Source of the DNA: Absidia repens
Lineage: Eukaryota; Mucoromycota; Mucoromycetes; Mucorales; Cunninghamellaceae
Direction: 5' to 3'
NCBI GenBank assembly: GCA_002105175.1
Contig: MCGE01000005.1
Location: 1,116,001-1,180,000, forward strand
Length of the DNA stretch: 64,000 nt
Shown: one piece after another, positions 10,245 through 24,132 of the stretch
Layout of the letters: each line of letters opens with the position of its first letter
Position numbering within the stretch: position 1 is the stretch's first letter
Made by a program: the position numbers and the translations under genes
The notes under the pieces: generated by a model
Told to the model about the DNA's origin: nothing
Database searches by the model: none
What the model saw: the letters and a program-made list of their open reading frames with translations, nothing else

Positions 10245-13200
10245 ATGGAGAATGGCTCAGAATACTCACCTTTACCTGCAAGAAGGTCTGATGTACAAAG
10301 AACTAGCTCCTTCAAAAACATGGTAACTGACTTCTTTTTTTACGGTTCCTTGAGCGCCCTGTATTAACTATTGCCTTTTATTATGTTTTTCCAGTCTGCT
10401 GAAATAGAACAAGTGGTTACAAGACTCTTACGCACAACAAAGTCCTTATTGGAGGCGCTGAATCTTTGGTCTCAACTACGCATGTCCACCACTGATATAT
10501 TTGACCTGCATCGAACTTTGGAAAGTCAATTTTATCTAGTGTCACAGTCTTTCGAAAGTGCCTACATAAACACTAGGTAAATGGTAAAAGAAATCGCAAG
10601 GGACTGAAACGGTATTCTCCCTTCCCCCGTTTCTTTTACAAGTTTGAACTAACGTATTTGTATTTCTTTTGCTGTTAGTGATTTGACTTGGATTCCTCAT
10701 CAACTTCGACAATCAGTCATGGAATGTATGGAACAAGAACCTTCTACTGCTGCTCTCGACCAGTATCTACCACGCATTCGGGATGCCATTGTTCACTTAC
10801 TTCATGGTTTGAAGGGGAAACAGCAAGAACTTCGTGATATGGACATGCAAGTGCCTCAAATGTCTTCTTCTCCGCCTCAACCACAACAGGGACCGCCAGT
10901 ATCACAACGGAACTCTTATCGATCACAAGATTATCGGAATCGCAGCAATGAAAACTATGTACGCAACAATACCACCACCACCACCTCTACTGCCTCCAAT
11001 ACCAGCTTGAACTACTCAGATAGTACAGGAAGTGCTAGATCGACTCGAAGTTGTTACTCGCAACAAGACCACACTTCTCCAGCAATGATGTCTACTGTTC
11101 CATCAGATCGTTTGACTCGCTCTGATTATGATCCTCATACAGGTGGAATGCCTCAACCGATCCCATCATCTGATCCAAGAACATCGTACGGTCGAATATC
11201 ATCATCTTCGTCTTCAAAGCAACAATCGTCCTGGAAGCTATCACATACCCCTTCTTCATCATCAGCACCGGCTCAGCAACCTATTCCATCACGATCAGCA
11301 TCCCGCACACTATCCACTCAGGGCAGTGGCGTTACAGGATCACAACTACCTCATCCACCGGCATCTGCGCTAACTTCTCCCCGGGATCACCAATCCACCA
11401 AAAACAATAACAACGATTTTGACGAAAGTGACACACATACTGCGAATGCACTTGCTGCGCTCAAACGACAGGAAAATTTGGCTAGACGATCATCAGTACG
11501 GCGGACTTCCATGTATCGAGGCAACAACACAAATCCTGACTACGCCTCGAAACGCTATTTAGCAGATGCTCCTCCTGTGCCTTCCTTATTCAACCCTTCT
11601 TCTACTACCTCGACTTTGAATAAAGTGGATGAAAATAGACCAACGATCGCGCATGAACTTGGGCCAATGACCGCCTCACCTTCTTCTTCAGAACGAACCG
11701 ATAACTACAGCACCAACAATACAACACTAAATGTACCAGAAACTTCAACAGCAACGCCATCAGCTCTTGCGTCTTCCTCCGTCTCATCATCGTCACCGCC
11801 ATCTTCGTCTCTTACTCTTTACCTTCAAATGGATCAACAAATGAAGAAAGTATCTTACTCTGGCGAAATCAGTCTACCAGCTCTTAGTATGCTTTTTATC
11901 GAACAGTTTGGTTACAGTGCTGGTCAACAAGACTTCCCAAATATCTATATCCGGGACTCAACTCTTCCAAACGTCTCATATGAGTTACAGGATCTGACTG
12001 AAGTGGTTGACAAAACTATCCTTTCCCTTACACTCCATGGTAAGTAACTATAGTAGCATTATCCTTAAAGGTAGCGGGACTATGAATATTTGCAGTGCGA
12101 ATCTAACTCTATTAATTTTTTAGGTCACAAAGAAGAAAACCCGGTGGACTGGGTGAACTCAATCGTCAAGGAATGGAATGAAACTCGACATACAATTTTG
12201 GAGCAAATGGAACGATTGGAACAAAAAGTGGCTCATCGAGATTTGGATACCGAAACCTTGATACAACAAGTTGTTCATCAGACACTAGCGACAACAACAC
12301 CAATTGCCCTGCAACAATCTACAACAGTAGCAACACTGGACGAAAAAACGATGGGTGGTACACCAGAACCAACTATTCCTGAAGAACTTCCAAATGACAA
12401 TATGGCGACAGCATCATCAGTAGCTAATGATATCAACAGTGATGTACCAGTAGCGACAACAACAACAACGACAAACAATAATCAAGATACACCGGCAACA
12501 GCACCACTAACAGAAATCATCAAAGTACAGCAGAATACAGAGGAGCAGCAACAACAACGGGACGAGATCGAAAAACTGCAACGCCAAGTGATGATATTGC
12601 GTCAGGCACAAATGGAATTGCAAGAAGAGCATGCCAAAACGGTGACACACCTCGAGGAGCAAAATTTGAAACTCAAGACAATGTCGGACAAGGAAACGAA
12701 TAATGCACAACAAGCAGCAACGATCAAAGCGACACCATCTCAAGCACGACATTACATTGAACAAGGGAAAGAAGAATTACTCACCTCGTCGGACAAGATC
12801 ACCACACGCCTCGAAGATCTACAGGATGCCATTGATCATTTGAAACTGGATGTGACACAACGGAAATGCCGACCCTCGGAAACCCAGATGGAACACTGTC
12901 GAGAAGAACGCAAGGCGCTGGCGGACGACATTGAAGCATTCGGCACCTATATCGCCAAAGTCAAACCTACATGGAAGAAGACATGGGAGCAAGAGCTACA
13001 AACTATCGTCAAGGAACAGCAAACGCTCAAGGAACAAGAAGGACTCTTATTGGATATGAACGATGACCTGTGTGCCTTGCAAGAGGTGTTTGAAAACCTG
13101 GAAAAAATATGTGCCTTTCAAGAAAAATCCCATCATCAGGTACGTGAATTCCATGTGGCCCCCCCGGAAGATGGATTTGAAGGAATGACGAGTGTTCTCA

Positions 13201-13631
13201 AGCAAGTGGCGACGATTGACGTGGACCATGGTCGGCGGCTCAAGGCGTTGGAAATGGCTGATCGGATGCGGCAACGGGAACTGGCCAATCGGACCGATGA
13301 ATTTGAAAAAGAACTCTCCACTTTTGTCGGGCACAAAAAACTCAAAAAGACTGGTGGTGCAATGGAAATGGATCGGTTGCGGCAGGAAAAGGATATGGAT
13401 ATGATACAGCGACTTTACAAAGAAAAACAGCAACAACAACAACAACCATTGGACGGCAATATGAGTACTGGTGATGAACTGGAAGATAATAAGGGTAGTG
13501 GTGGCGATGATTCAGTAGACCCAGCAACAGATTCAAATCGCACGCAAGACCCTGTAAAAGATGAGTCCGATGCCAATGATACGCCTTCATCTGCAAATGA
13601 AATCGATCGTCAAGATTCCAAATCGGATTAG
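10245..13631 (+). CDS. BUD6: Bud6/Aip3-like actin-interacting polarity protein
   Basis: Four exons (10245-10322, 10395-10576, 10679-12039, 12124-13631) give 1042 residues, between yeast Bud6 (about 790) and fission yeast Bud6 (about 1385). The N-terminal ~130 residues (VVTRLLRTTKSLLEALNLWS, then YLPRIRDAIVHLLHGLKGKQ) match the conserved Bud6 N-terminal helical region. Residues ~140-460 are a Ser/Thr/Gln-rich linker. The AIP3 domain starts near 467 (LYLQMDQQMKKV ... FPNIYIRDSTLPNVSYELQD) and runs into long coiled coil through ~930. The acidic C-terminus ends NEIDRQDSKSD. Bud6 is a polarisome component that helps formins nucleate actin cables at growth sites. The ATG MENGSEYS is chosen because it splices in phase to SAEIEQVV. 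An AATAAA lies near 13876. Confidence 0.93.
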
Positions 13632-15652
13632 TGTATTTAGCAAGAACCATACAGCCTCTCCCTAGTTTCCATACACATTTTTATATATTCTATCTTATCT
13701 ATGACTATTTATCCCTACCCTACACATACTTTTTATACCTTATATTTTTATTCGCAGTTATTCCCCTCATTTTTATCTTTATTCCCCCCGAGATATAAAC
13801 ACACCTTTATCTTTGCACAAATACGCGCACACGCATATATATATATATATTTAGTACTTATATGATGACTATTTCAAATAAAACATTATTGGACCATCAC
13901 TTGACCTCTTAGTCTCTGACTTTTTATCGTTATTTCAGTAGCTTTTATAATGTCTTCGATGAATGTTTTTTATCGCTCTTGTCACAACAAGTGAATAAAT
14001 CTTAGGTACTAAACCAATTTCTTAAAATCAAACGATCAAAACTCGCACCAATCATTCTAGTGCGCTACCTACAATCGAAACCCGAAAATAGATGATATAT
14101 ATATATATGGAAGTTGAGACGAAAAAAGGCATAGTAAGTAATCTAGGGCTATCAAATAGTTGATCGGGTTCTGCGATGAAGTGGGGCGGAGTAGTCATAG
14201 TGGGCAAATTAAAAACAGATGAGGGTGGGGTTGAAGTATACTCAGAAAGCAGCTATGGTACCAACATTTTGCACTGTCGTATGAATCAGAAGATGTTTGA
14301 TAAAATATCGCACTTTATTGAATTAGACTGGTCAGCACTAAACTAAAGGCAAGGGGTTCATTGTAAAATGGGATTTAAGGGGAGATAGTGTGAAGGAGGC
14401 TGTTAGTGGATCTGAAGATTGGTCGACATTAATCTAAAGAGACGAGAGTAAGAAGGTTTTAATATAATGTGCAATACGTGAGAAAGACGAAAGGAATATT
14501 TTTTATTTAAACATAACAACGATCAACACTAATCCAACGGGGAATGAGAGTAATGAAAAACGAAAAGGGGGATCTATTGCGCTAAACATGAGAGAGACTA
14601 CTGGGGCATTTTTTTTCAAAAACGTAAAAAGAGACATATTTTATTCAGATGTAGATACAGACTATACCATACTAATACTAAACTACGCTAGTAATGACTT
14701 GAAAAGCCAACTAATGGTGGTCCCAAATTCTGAATCCAAAATGAAAGGGTTTCCCCATGCATCTAGTAATCCCTGAGCTGAAAACGCTTCTAAGCTAGTC
14801 CTGACACTATTCTAAGATCACCATAACTTCAGAGAAGTTGAATGGTGAAGAAAAAAAATGAAAAATGAAAAAGAAAAAGAAAAGAAAGGGAGCGAAAAAA
14901 AAATTGTAGATAAACTTCACGTGGGCGGGATTTGATTTTTTTTTTTAAAAAAAAAACGTCTTGGTGCCTCCATAGACCACTCCCCCCCCCCCGCAAAAAA
15001 AAAAAAAAAAAAAAAAAAACTGTCTCTACGTTATCGGGAGGAGGAGGGGTGGGCCCCAATTATCGTCCACCTGTCGCAAATTAAAAATCTCCAAAATATG
15101 GGCACGCCTTTTAGAGTGTATGCCTAATTTTTATTTTTATTTGTATTTGGGTGCTGAAATAAAAAAGTGCCAATCGCCCTAGATAATCTGTCATTCAATA
15201 TCATATCATTTATCTTTATATTCCTGTGAGAATATAGAGAACTGTAAAATAAATAAATGCCCCTCATTAAAAACAATATGTACCAAACACTCAGCCAATT
15301 TCCCATCCCCCCCTTTCATTCCCACATCAACTATATAAAACATCATAACATAGCACCATAATAAGCAGGAAGAATAATTTTCATACAAACGTACAGATGA
15401 AGTCATATAATTTTCGATAATTAGTAGTTTATTATTAGGCGAAAAGCCCATATAAACAATAAAGTGAAGCACAAATACTACAATGATGATAAGCAAAGTA
15501 ATAAGAAATCATAGAGTACAGTAATAAGAGTATAAAATAATAGAAAAAAAGGAGGGAGTACAAAAAAAAAGACGAAATAAAATAGGAAGACTAACTAAAG
15601 GGAGAGATATAATAGATATAAAATAATACTACGGATAAAAATCAACTATAAA
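13632..15652. other. Convergent intergenic region holding repeat copy A
   Basis: Contains the BUD6 3' UTR with AATAAA near 13876, short AT runs near 13837 and 14097, the minus-strand copy of the dispersed repeat family (about 14270-14935), poly(A) and poly(C) runs near 14950-15020, and the 3' flank of the hexose transporter. No protein-coding frame is supported. Confidence 0.6.
14270..14935 (-). repeat. Dispersed intergenic repeat family, copy A
   Basis: Read on the minus strand it starts TCCCGCCCACGTGAA (CACGTG at 14918-14923). It continues through a T-rich tract and CACCATTCAACTT, then the core GATTACTAGATGCATGGGGA and AACCCTTTCATTTTGG (about 14741-14776). It goes on as degenerate subunits, each with TTTAGATTAGTG-like starts and AATAAA-like ends, to roughly 14270. 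It aligns by eye with the four plus-strand copies at 20.8, 39.0, 46.7 and 61.9 kb. End points are approximate. Confidence 0.8.
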
Positions 15653-16437
15653 CTAAACTACTTCTTCCTTCTTGCCGGATGCAGAGTCTTGAGTAGCTCC
15701 GATTTCACCTTTTTCGCCGGATTGCTCCACATCATTTACTTCAGCATTTTCGATATCGGCACCCAAAGTCTCCTTCATACGTGCGGCCACATATGCGCGG
15801 TCAATCTTCTTGCGTGGGTTGGTTTCAAACACAATATTCATCTCTTCAAGCTAATACCACAAAAAAAAGACAATTAAAGGAAGATTAGTATGAATATTTG
15901 TGCCAAACTTTTTCCATCTCTTTTCTTCCTACCGTAAAGCCCTTAGTTTCTCTGTTAATTATTCGATTAGTAATTGAAATCAGTGATTATCAGTATATCA
16001 GTATAGAAGTCGTTTTTTTTTTTTAGTGTATTTATCTATAAACTTACGGGTAAGAGATGTAGACATGAATAGCCATAAGTAAATTGAAAGCAGCAAATAG
16101 GAAGTATAAAGCAAATCTAAATTAAGATAAAGAGAGTATTGTGAGAATTTTTATATCATTTTTCTTGAGCTATGTAGTCCTACCGAAGGCTTTCCATCAT
16201 CATAGGAACACAGAAACTGAGGAGCCAGTTGAAGAACCAGTTAGCAGCAGTAGACAATGACACGGCCATGGCACGCACACGAAGCGGATAACTAGAAGAA
16301 AAATTTAATAAAATCGTTAGATGATAAATAAGATAAAACTAGAAAACGGATGTGATAATGAGTGAACTTACATTTCGGCTGGATAAACCCACCCAAGCTA
16401 TTAAAAAGAAGAAGTAGAGTCAGTAAACCAAACATTC

Positions 16438-16480
<43 letters not shown>

Positions 16481-18253
16481 GATTCAAAACTTACTGGGCC
16501 CCATGTTACTGCGAAGGAACAAACAAAGAGATAGACAAATGTGACCACAGCATTTGTCGTTTCTTTATTGGGAAGAGAGACAGCCCATTTGCCATAATTT
16601 GTTTCATTTGGATCCATTTGAATATACCAATCACCAGTTGTCAACAATCCACCCACAATCCAAAGGAAAGAGGACATGGCAAGAGCACCAAAAATTAAAG
16701 TAGGACGACGGCCCCATTTGTCAACAAATAAGATAGCAGGAATAGTCATTACAACATTGAGAACGTAAGACACACCAGAGGCAATAAGAGTACTTTCTTG
16801 ACTGTCGCCAATACCGGCTTGTTGGAAAAGGAAGACCACATAGAACATGATGATATTCATACCAGTCAATTGTTGCCAAATTTGTAAACAGACACCCAAA
16901 AATACTCTGTATGCAATACCAGGCTTGAATAAATCAGTATAGCGATGAGAGGCTTGTTCTCGATCGAATTTGATGACAGCTTTAATTTCTTCCACTTCCT
17001 ACAAATATCAATTTGAAAATAAATAGTAAAATTTTGTCAGTACAATAATAACAAACCACAAGTCTCATCGAGTTGATTCGTCGAGAAGAGGATTCTTACC
17101 ACAAGGACACGAGGATGGTTTGGGTCACCGTCACCATGAATGTCAGCAAGAACTTTGATGGCTTCATCCATTCTACCTTTATCAGCTAGCCAACGAGGAG
17201 ACTTGGGGAAAGCCCACATACCAGCACAGAGAATAATAGCAGGAATGGCTTGAATAGCCCATGGAGCACGGAAAGCACCGGTACCTTCAATATGAGCACA
17301 CCCTGTTTGAATCCAAAACCTAAAAACAATTGGACAATGAGAAAAAGGTTCTATTTTTTTCATATATTATATCCTTTTTTAAAACTTCAATGTAACACTT
17401 ACGCTAGGAAAATACCCCATGTGATTGACCATTGCTAAAAGGGGGAAAGGCGTGACAAAAAAAGAGTAAATATCCAGACCAATGTATACTATTTGTTTTG
17501 ATATTTTACCTGAATCGCAACAAGACGTCCCCGAATTTCCTTCGGACTCACTTCAGATTGATATAAAGGAATAACCATAGATGTAACACCAACGGAAAGA
17601 CCTATGGAATACGCAAGTGTTATATAGCTGGTATAGCCCTCATTCTAAATTATTCCTCTCTTACCATTGATGACACGACCAGCACACAGCATTGGAACAC
17701 CATTGGCTGCAGATTGCAATAAAGAACCAATAATGAAGAGAGCAGATGCACCAATAAGCGTATATTTTCTTGAAAAGCGATCAGCAGGCCAACCAGACAG
17801 AAGAGCACCCACAAAACAACCAGCAGACAGCGCACCATTGATGCCACCTTGTAAAAGAGCATCAGGGTTATTGAAGAATTCGTGATATCTATTTTTTTAA
17901 AAAAAAATAAAGAGTGAGGATCGATTACCAGAACCTTTGTCAACACACGGCGTTCTACGTACTGTTTTGTCCCAATGGTACCACTGTTCGACCCTATGTG
18001 CGCAACATAAAAACAAAATAAATAACTATTGACAGCTCATTCTACAGTATCTGCTACTGAAATACTTACCGATATCAAACCCAAACATGATACCGCCTAT
18101 GGAAGCCCATCCTGAGATCTAGTAAGTTGTAAGTGAAGAAAGTTGATCAGTACTCCATTGAAAAGTTGTATGGCGCGAATTTACTGCAAGTTACTCTTTT
18201 ATTATTAAACGTACAACGTAAACGTTGGTGGTCAATTTCGTCCAATTCACCAT
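15653..18253 (-). CDS. Hexose transporter, MFS sugar porter family
   Basis: Thirteen exons on the minus strand: 18253-18215, 18118-18070, 17993-17963, 17888-17665, 17601-17510, 17434-17403, 17319-17100, 16998-16495, 16397-16372, 16291-16184, 16116-16048, 15951-15933, 15850-15653. Together they encode 536 residues, the usual size for a 12-helix sugar porter. Hallmarks in order: GWASIGGIMFGFDIGSNSGT in helix 1, GWPADRFSRKYT in loop 2-3, SEVSPKEIRGRL, PKSPRWLADKGR, the substrate motif QQLTGMN, VDKWGRRPTL in loop 8-9, GWVYPAEIYPLRVRA, and the SYPETKGFTLEEM end of helix 12. The protein would carry hexoses across the plasma membrane, probably by proton symport. The cytosolic tail is Glu-rich (ADIENAEVNDVEQSGEKGE). 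One intron contains a T run of nearly 40 bases. Substrate cannot be fixed from sequence. Confidence 0.95.
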
Positions 18254-20834
18254 AGTTTATCAGACAGAAATAAAAAAAAGGAAAAAAAAAAGAAACTAAA
18301 GAGAAAAGAAAGGGAAAATAGAGTAGGGTGTTATATTTTATACTTCGAGGGGAAATAGCGCATTTTAAAATCCCGCCCCTTCGATTCGTACTTTTTCTTG
18401 TTCCCAGTATTCAAAAACCTCCCCTCATTTTTGTGTTACTTACTGTATTTTTTATTGATTATATAAGATGGCTGAAAATATTTGGTCCGCGGAATCACAA
18501 TAACACCCATAAACGGAATAACAGAGGATAGTTTTCTTTGTTTTGTGGAGAAAACAGGAGAAACGGGGCTTCTTTTTTCTGTTCAACTTGAAATGATTAA
18601 ATCCCCGCTTTTTTTTTTCTTACATGACGATGTTGGATTTCTTACGTGGGAAATTCTTTAATATTGTACATTAATGTTCGTATGATTCTTTTCTGTCTAT
18701 CGGAAAAAGGATGAATCGGAATAAAATAAAAAGGTTCTCTCCCACTTAATTTTTTGATGGTATTCAGGTACAAGACATCCTTGCCTTTCTTGGCATCTGG
18801 AATTTTTAAAGTGAGAGCTCACTTCTATTGATCGACAACGATAAATTAGCTGATAACTGCATAGTCAAGTAAAAAGTGTACGTATACCAAGCACTGTTGA
18901 CTGCAAGCAATGTGGGTAGATCAAACAAATGTGTTGATGAGTCATGTGAATAGAACTCAAAATGTATTTGTGGGAAGAATCTGAAAAATAATGTCAATTA
19001 GGGTACAAGAGGCAACCGACAGCTTGGGAAATGGTCATAAAAGCGCGAGCAACAAAAAAATAAATAAAAAAACAAAAAAGATGACCTTTTTTTTCATTCT
19101 TGATATTCGTTGACTGAGTGTGAGGGAGATCATTTTAAAATCATGCTTCTGATTGGCCAAAAAAAGTAGCTATCATGATCATCCGCTGAGATGGCCAAAA
19201 TAGTATGGATAAAAGGTGGGTGATACTTGGAGCACATGAGTAACATCAACAAAATAACCATATAGCATCATCAAGTAATAGGGATATTTATTAAATAATT
19301 CTATGGATCATTAACTAATGTTCAATGCACATACAACAAAGTTGCCCATTATAACCGATATTCCCCTTCAATTGTGGGGGTGGGGTTAACCTTTTGACAA
19401 TGAATTAGCATGTGGGAAAATGTCATACCAAAGGCCCTCGGTACAAAACCAATTACATAAGTGCTGGGTTTTAACCATTCCACCAATTGGCCGTAGGGGT
19501 TTAGCGTTACTTGTTTGACACAAAAACTTTTTGATTTGATCAGCTGAGATTTATAGTTACTTCTGACTAAAATATAGATGTCTTCAGGTAGGGGCAGAGA
19601 TGTCCACCATGGACGACACTAACCCAGTTATACTTGCTTCATATGGATACATTTGCTTTGAATACTCATCTTTATCAATATTAAATGTACACGCACGTAC
19701 ACAATCACCACAAAACTGAACTTTACATAATCAACATATGGTTTGACCTTCGTTTTGAAAGTATCATATTCTCACCGACGGGCAATCATTCACATAATCA
19801 CGGTACAAAGACAAACACAAAAATGGCAGTTATTCAAAAAGCTTATTTGAGAAGTAAAATTTATTACACATCAATATCTATACCTGCTCTTGGGTTATTG
19901 GGCCTTTTTTTGTTTTTTTTTATTTGATTCGTTTGAGCACTGAAAAGAAAAATAGTATTTACATGCATGTTCTTGACCCATTGACTTTATCCGTTTACAG
20001 TTTCTTCATTTTTTGCGGAAGGGATAAACGTTTGATCCAATGCCACCGTTTCCTGGACCGGAAACTGTCATGTGCTGCTTCAGATGCCTCAGCATTTTAT
20101 TTCTTCTCATGCTGACAGTGTTCCATACATTCCATTCCATTTCATCCCAATCTTTTCCATGAGATCGAGCAATCCACTTGACAAACAATTTTTTATTTGG
20201 AGCCTAAGAGAGGTGACGCTGAACACCATGATTGATCGATATCGTCTCCTACCCAATACTTTTTTTTTTTTTTTTTTGTTTCCTTGACAGTACGGATCAG
20301 GTTTTTTTTTTCTACACGCACAAACACTGTACTGTATTGTGTTGTACAGTGGAGTTATACCCATTACAAAACACAAAATAAATATGAAGACAATGTAAAA
20401 GTAAACGGACAATACATATATTTTATTCAGAGGTAAATATAACTATGGCAACAAAACTCACCTGGCTTAATGACAATGCTTTGACACATATTTTAGAGTG
20501 AGGGGATCAAGGATAAGTGTGGTTGAATGTGGAATATATGAGGGTAGAGGTATTGTATTGTAGAATAGATATAGCGTCATAAAAGCTAGTTCAATAAAAG
20601 AGGGTAAATTATCGTGCAGTGGATGACAAACTATATTACAACGACAAGGTTAACTAAACTATACTTAATTTCCTGATATTTTCTGCAAAAGCATCAAGGA
20701 AAGAGAAAACCATGTTGACCATTTTGAATGTTGATTGCCATTTTCATGTGAAGGGAACCGCCATATTGATACATTGTATGGCGTTAAAAAAAAAAAGATT
20801 TTTTTTTAGCTATAAAAAATAAAACCACATTTCA

Positions 20835-21500
20835 ATTTCCGCCCACGTGAAGGTTTATTTGCGCTCTCTTCTTTTTTTATCTTCTTTCTTTTCGTTTTTC
20901 TTTTCCTTCATTTTTTCTTCCCCATTCAACTTCCTTGGGGTCATGGTGATCTTAGATTAGTATCAGGATTAGTTTAGAGGGGTTGTCAGAACAGAGATTA
21001 CAAGATGCATGGGGAAACCCTTTCATTTTGGCTCAAGTATTTGGAATCACCATTAGTTCGCCTTTTGGAGTCTTCATTAACTTAGTTTAGCGTTAGCTTG
21101 TCCATACCTTGTATTTAAATTCCAATAAAATATGTCTCTTTTTATTTGCTTCAATGAAAAGTGTCACATTAGTCTTTTTCATGTCTTCTGCGAGATTCCA
21201 TTATTAGCATCATCAGGTCCTTTTGATGAAAGTTGATCGTTGGTGCGCTTCAATATAGGATATTTCTTCAGCCTCCCTCACTACTTGTACTGTACCATAT
21301 GCTATATTATTTTACAGTAACCCTTTTAGATTAGTGTTCATTATTCTACAAATCTTATGTTAGTCTCGCTCACGCTTCTTCCTATTGATCTTGATATTAC
21401 ATGCTTTTTACAATGAACCCCCCCCGTCTTTGGTTTTAGTACCTACTAATATACTTCAACAAATTATGTTTTTTATTAACCATTCTTTAGCCCAATTGAT
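20835..21500 (+). repeat. Dispersed intergenic repeat family, copy B
   Basis: Begins TTTCCGCCCACGTGAAGG (CACGTG 20844-20849), then a pyrimidine tract to CCATTCAACTTCC. Next come GTGATCTTAGATTAGT and the core GATTACAAGATGCATGGGGA (from about 20996) plus AACCCTTTCATTTTGG. A conserved CCAATAAAATATGTCTC follows near 21120, and later subunits start TTTAGATTAGTG (about 21325). It ends near the AAATTATGTTTTTTATTAA stretch at ~21480. Same orientation as copies C, D and E. Confidence 0.85.
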
Positions 21501-22170
21501 ATTGAATAACGTCCCCATTGTAGTATGTTTGTGAGGTCATACTAGCCAAGTGCTATCGAATTCAACTACTATAATAACTACTTATCCCTCCCCTAAAGAA
21601 TAGGCGATCTTAGGTTACTTACTATCAAATATTTCCCTATCTCTGCTCGATCAACTGAGCTAATAAATTTAGGTCGTACTGCAATGTAGCCCTTCTATAT
21701 AAACCATTTTTCACAAGAGCCCAGACGATGTATTGGCAGTCCTAGGTCACTTCATATGAAAAATGGCCCTATTCCTACCTGTCCATTCATCTGAAACTGG
21801 GTCTCGTTATCTGTGTAGCTTCTACGATATAATATAATAGTCTCCACTAGACTGGACATGCCATATATATCAGGTTCATTATTTTCAGCACTAATAGTAT
21901 CTCAAAAGAAACCATAAAATCCCCAATCCAAGGGAGTAGTGCCCCAAGGAGCTACTAACCACAAAGTTCAAAATGGCGGAGTCTTCAATGCCGATCCTGT
22001 GTTTCTCTTGCAGACACAAAAAAAAAGTTGATCGACGGAACGTTGAGCATCATCGTAGCACCCTCCCACCCCCCTAGATGTTACTCATAAAGGTGCAAAA
22101 TGACGGTAAGTGCTAGTCCCAACCCAAAAAATACAGATTTCAACAACACCTTCCTTCTGAATCCCAGTAT

Positions 22171-22215
<45 letters not shown>
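22171..22215. repeat. Long poly(T) run (~45 bases)
   Basis: Nearly pure T homopolymer. One of many runs over 30 bases in the window; exact length may be uncertain because homopolymers are error-prone. Confidence 0.8.
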
Positions 22216-22506
22216 CTTATGGCAGTGCTAGGATACTTTGACCTCCACAAGTCTTTTTTGTAGTGTAGAGTTGAAGTATCCCCAGTCTTTCCTGCCACTG
22301 GGGCAGCAAAATGCGGTGATCGACGGACATTCAAATATCCCACTATTTTCATGTGAAATTTGGGACTCGGTTGCGCTGAGAAGGGGCCAAGAAAATCTTG
22401 CTGGGATGCTTCATAAATTTGAAACGTTTTTTTTTTTTTTTTTATGCTTCTTTTCTCACCAACTCGCTTTTATTTTTACCTTTTTTATCAAGTACAATAA
22501 AAAAAA

Positions 22507-24132
22507 ATGGCGATGTCTTTTTTGGAACAAATGGATCCTTCACCTTTGACCTTCCTTTGTACTATACATCATGTCACTTTATCAACTGTCTCTGAACAAA
22601 ACAACAAGCAATTGATTGGCGAACAATATACACTTGAAGTGTATGTGACAACCAGCGAGTCTCTTTTACTCAAGTGTTTTCCGGTCTCTTTATCACCATC
22701 TCCATCACCATCTGATCGACAACACGCTTTGCCTGAAATGACAATTTCTATTGCCTCGCAATCCAAGGCAGTCTGTTTACAGCCAAAAATTTTAACCGTG
22801 CCTCACGCCAACGGGGGTGTATGGTCAATTGATTGCAGGTAAGACAAAGTCATAAAAATGATCATTATTTTTCTGATACTGATATCAACTTGGAACTTAG
22901 TGCCACCGACCCTCAAGAATTTAGTACTTTACAAGACATGATGACCTATTTTATCAAATTCGAAAATCAACAACAAATTCGCAATACACTCGCCATGGTC
23001 AATCCATCTTCATACCAAGTGACTCATGTAATTGCAGAAAACGTCTATTTGGATCGAAACAAAAACAATAGTGGTTCTACGGATCGAAATATCGGCAAAG
23101 ACGACGATCATGACGATGAGAACGAAAGCTCTGTGTTGGCTGACGATGATTTTATCGCTACCCGGGAGAACTACTATGGACAAAAGCTACCAGTGACAAT
23201 GGACGACAGTGTATTCAAGGATGGTTTGGAATTAAGGAAAGTGCGATTGATTTATCAAACAAGTCATTGTATCGATGTTGGATCTGATTGGCTGGCTCGT
23301 GGGCTTGTCAATGCTGGTGATTCAATTGCTGGTTACATTCATAGGTAAGCGCCTTCTTCCCCCCCCCTAAAAAAATTGATGATTCAGCTTTCAAAACGTT
23401 TTTGCTAATCTTTCACCATTTTTCTAAAACATTATAGTGGATCAAGTTCAGTGGAAGGAAGCGTTGGGAAAACTGCTAATACGGAACTAGTGCTATCAAG
23501 TAAGGAGCGGCAGTATTTTGATATGATGTATAATTTTACAAGTATGGCTGGAAATAGTAAGTTTAATATATACATAGAAAATTGAATATATTGTTTGTAG
23601 TTATTCTTACTTTTTATTTATTCTCCTTTTTGTAGTGGCAGGACAATGGTTCAGCAAGCTGCTCAACTTGGCCGCAGTAAAACAGGCAACCGGCGACTTC
23701 CATTTACCTACCCCACAAACACAAATTGGAAACTCCGCTCTTCAGGCTGCTACCCGAGTGGTGGAAGGATCCGTGGTTGCAGCCGGAACGATATTTTCTG
23801 CTTCAAGACAGGGATTGATTCAAGTTATTGAAAAGAAATATGGGCCAGATGCAGGGTATATGGCTGAAAAGTTGATGGGATCTGACAAAGCAGGCGAAGA
23901 TGTGATGGTGTACTTTGATGGGCAAGGTATCTCTCGAAAGGTAGTAGTGCAACAACAACAACCACAACAACAGTTATCTCCGTCAACAAATCAACGAACG
24001 TCGACATCTGTGCTGGTTTATCAAGACAATGAAAATGAACGAGAGGATATACAACGACAAGTAGTTTATGATATTGATGAATTAGGATACTCCACTGAAG
24101 AAAAGAAGGCTGAAACTTTTGTTATGGTGTAA
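22507..24132 (+). CDS. Senescence-domain protein, spartin-like
   Basis: Four exons (22507-22838, 22901-23344, 23438-23556, 23636-24132) give 463 residues with consistent phase. The C-terminal half fits the senescence/spartin domain: SDWLARGLVNAGDSIAGYIH, then small-residue helices GNSALQAATRVVEGSVVAAG and GLIQVIEKKYGPDAGYMAEK. Such Gly/Ala-rich amphipathic helices bind lipid droplets or endosomal membranes in spartin (SPG20) and plant ERD7 proteins. The N-terminal half (to ~150) is a beta-rich region without a MIT signature I can recognise, followed by an acidic linker (DDDHDDENESS). No signal peptide. A second ATG six bases downstream (MSFLEQ) could also start translation. AATAAA follows at ~24226. 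A lipid-droplet or membrane-contact role is inferred from the family. Confidence 0.82.

Larger units (their letters stand above)
18254..22506. other. 4.2 kb gene-poor region with repeat copy B and a 45-base T run
   Basis: The transporter promoter lies at the left, including AAAATCCCGCCCC near 18366. From 18.5 to 20.8 kb I see no supported coding frame. Repeat copy B occupies about 20835-21500. A T run of roughly 45 bases lies at 22171-22215. The stretch just before 22507 is T-rich and likely the promoter of the senescence-domain gene. Confidence 0.6.

Noticed and set aside
19438..19505. Minus-strand sequence GGTGGAATGGTTAAAACCC ... TTGGTTTTGTACC resembling a tRNA
   Set aside because: A-box-like start, but no proper B box (GGTTCRA) and no closing acceptor stem that I can pair.
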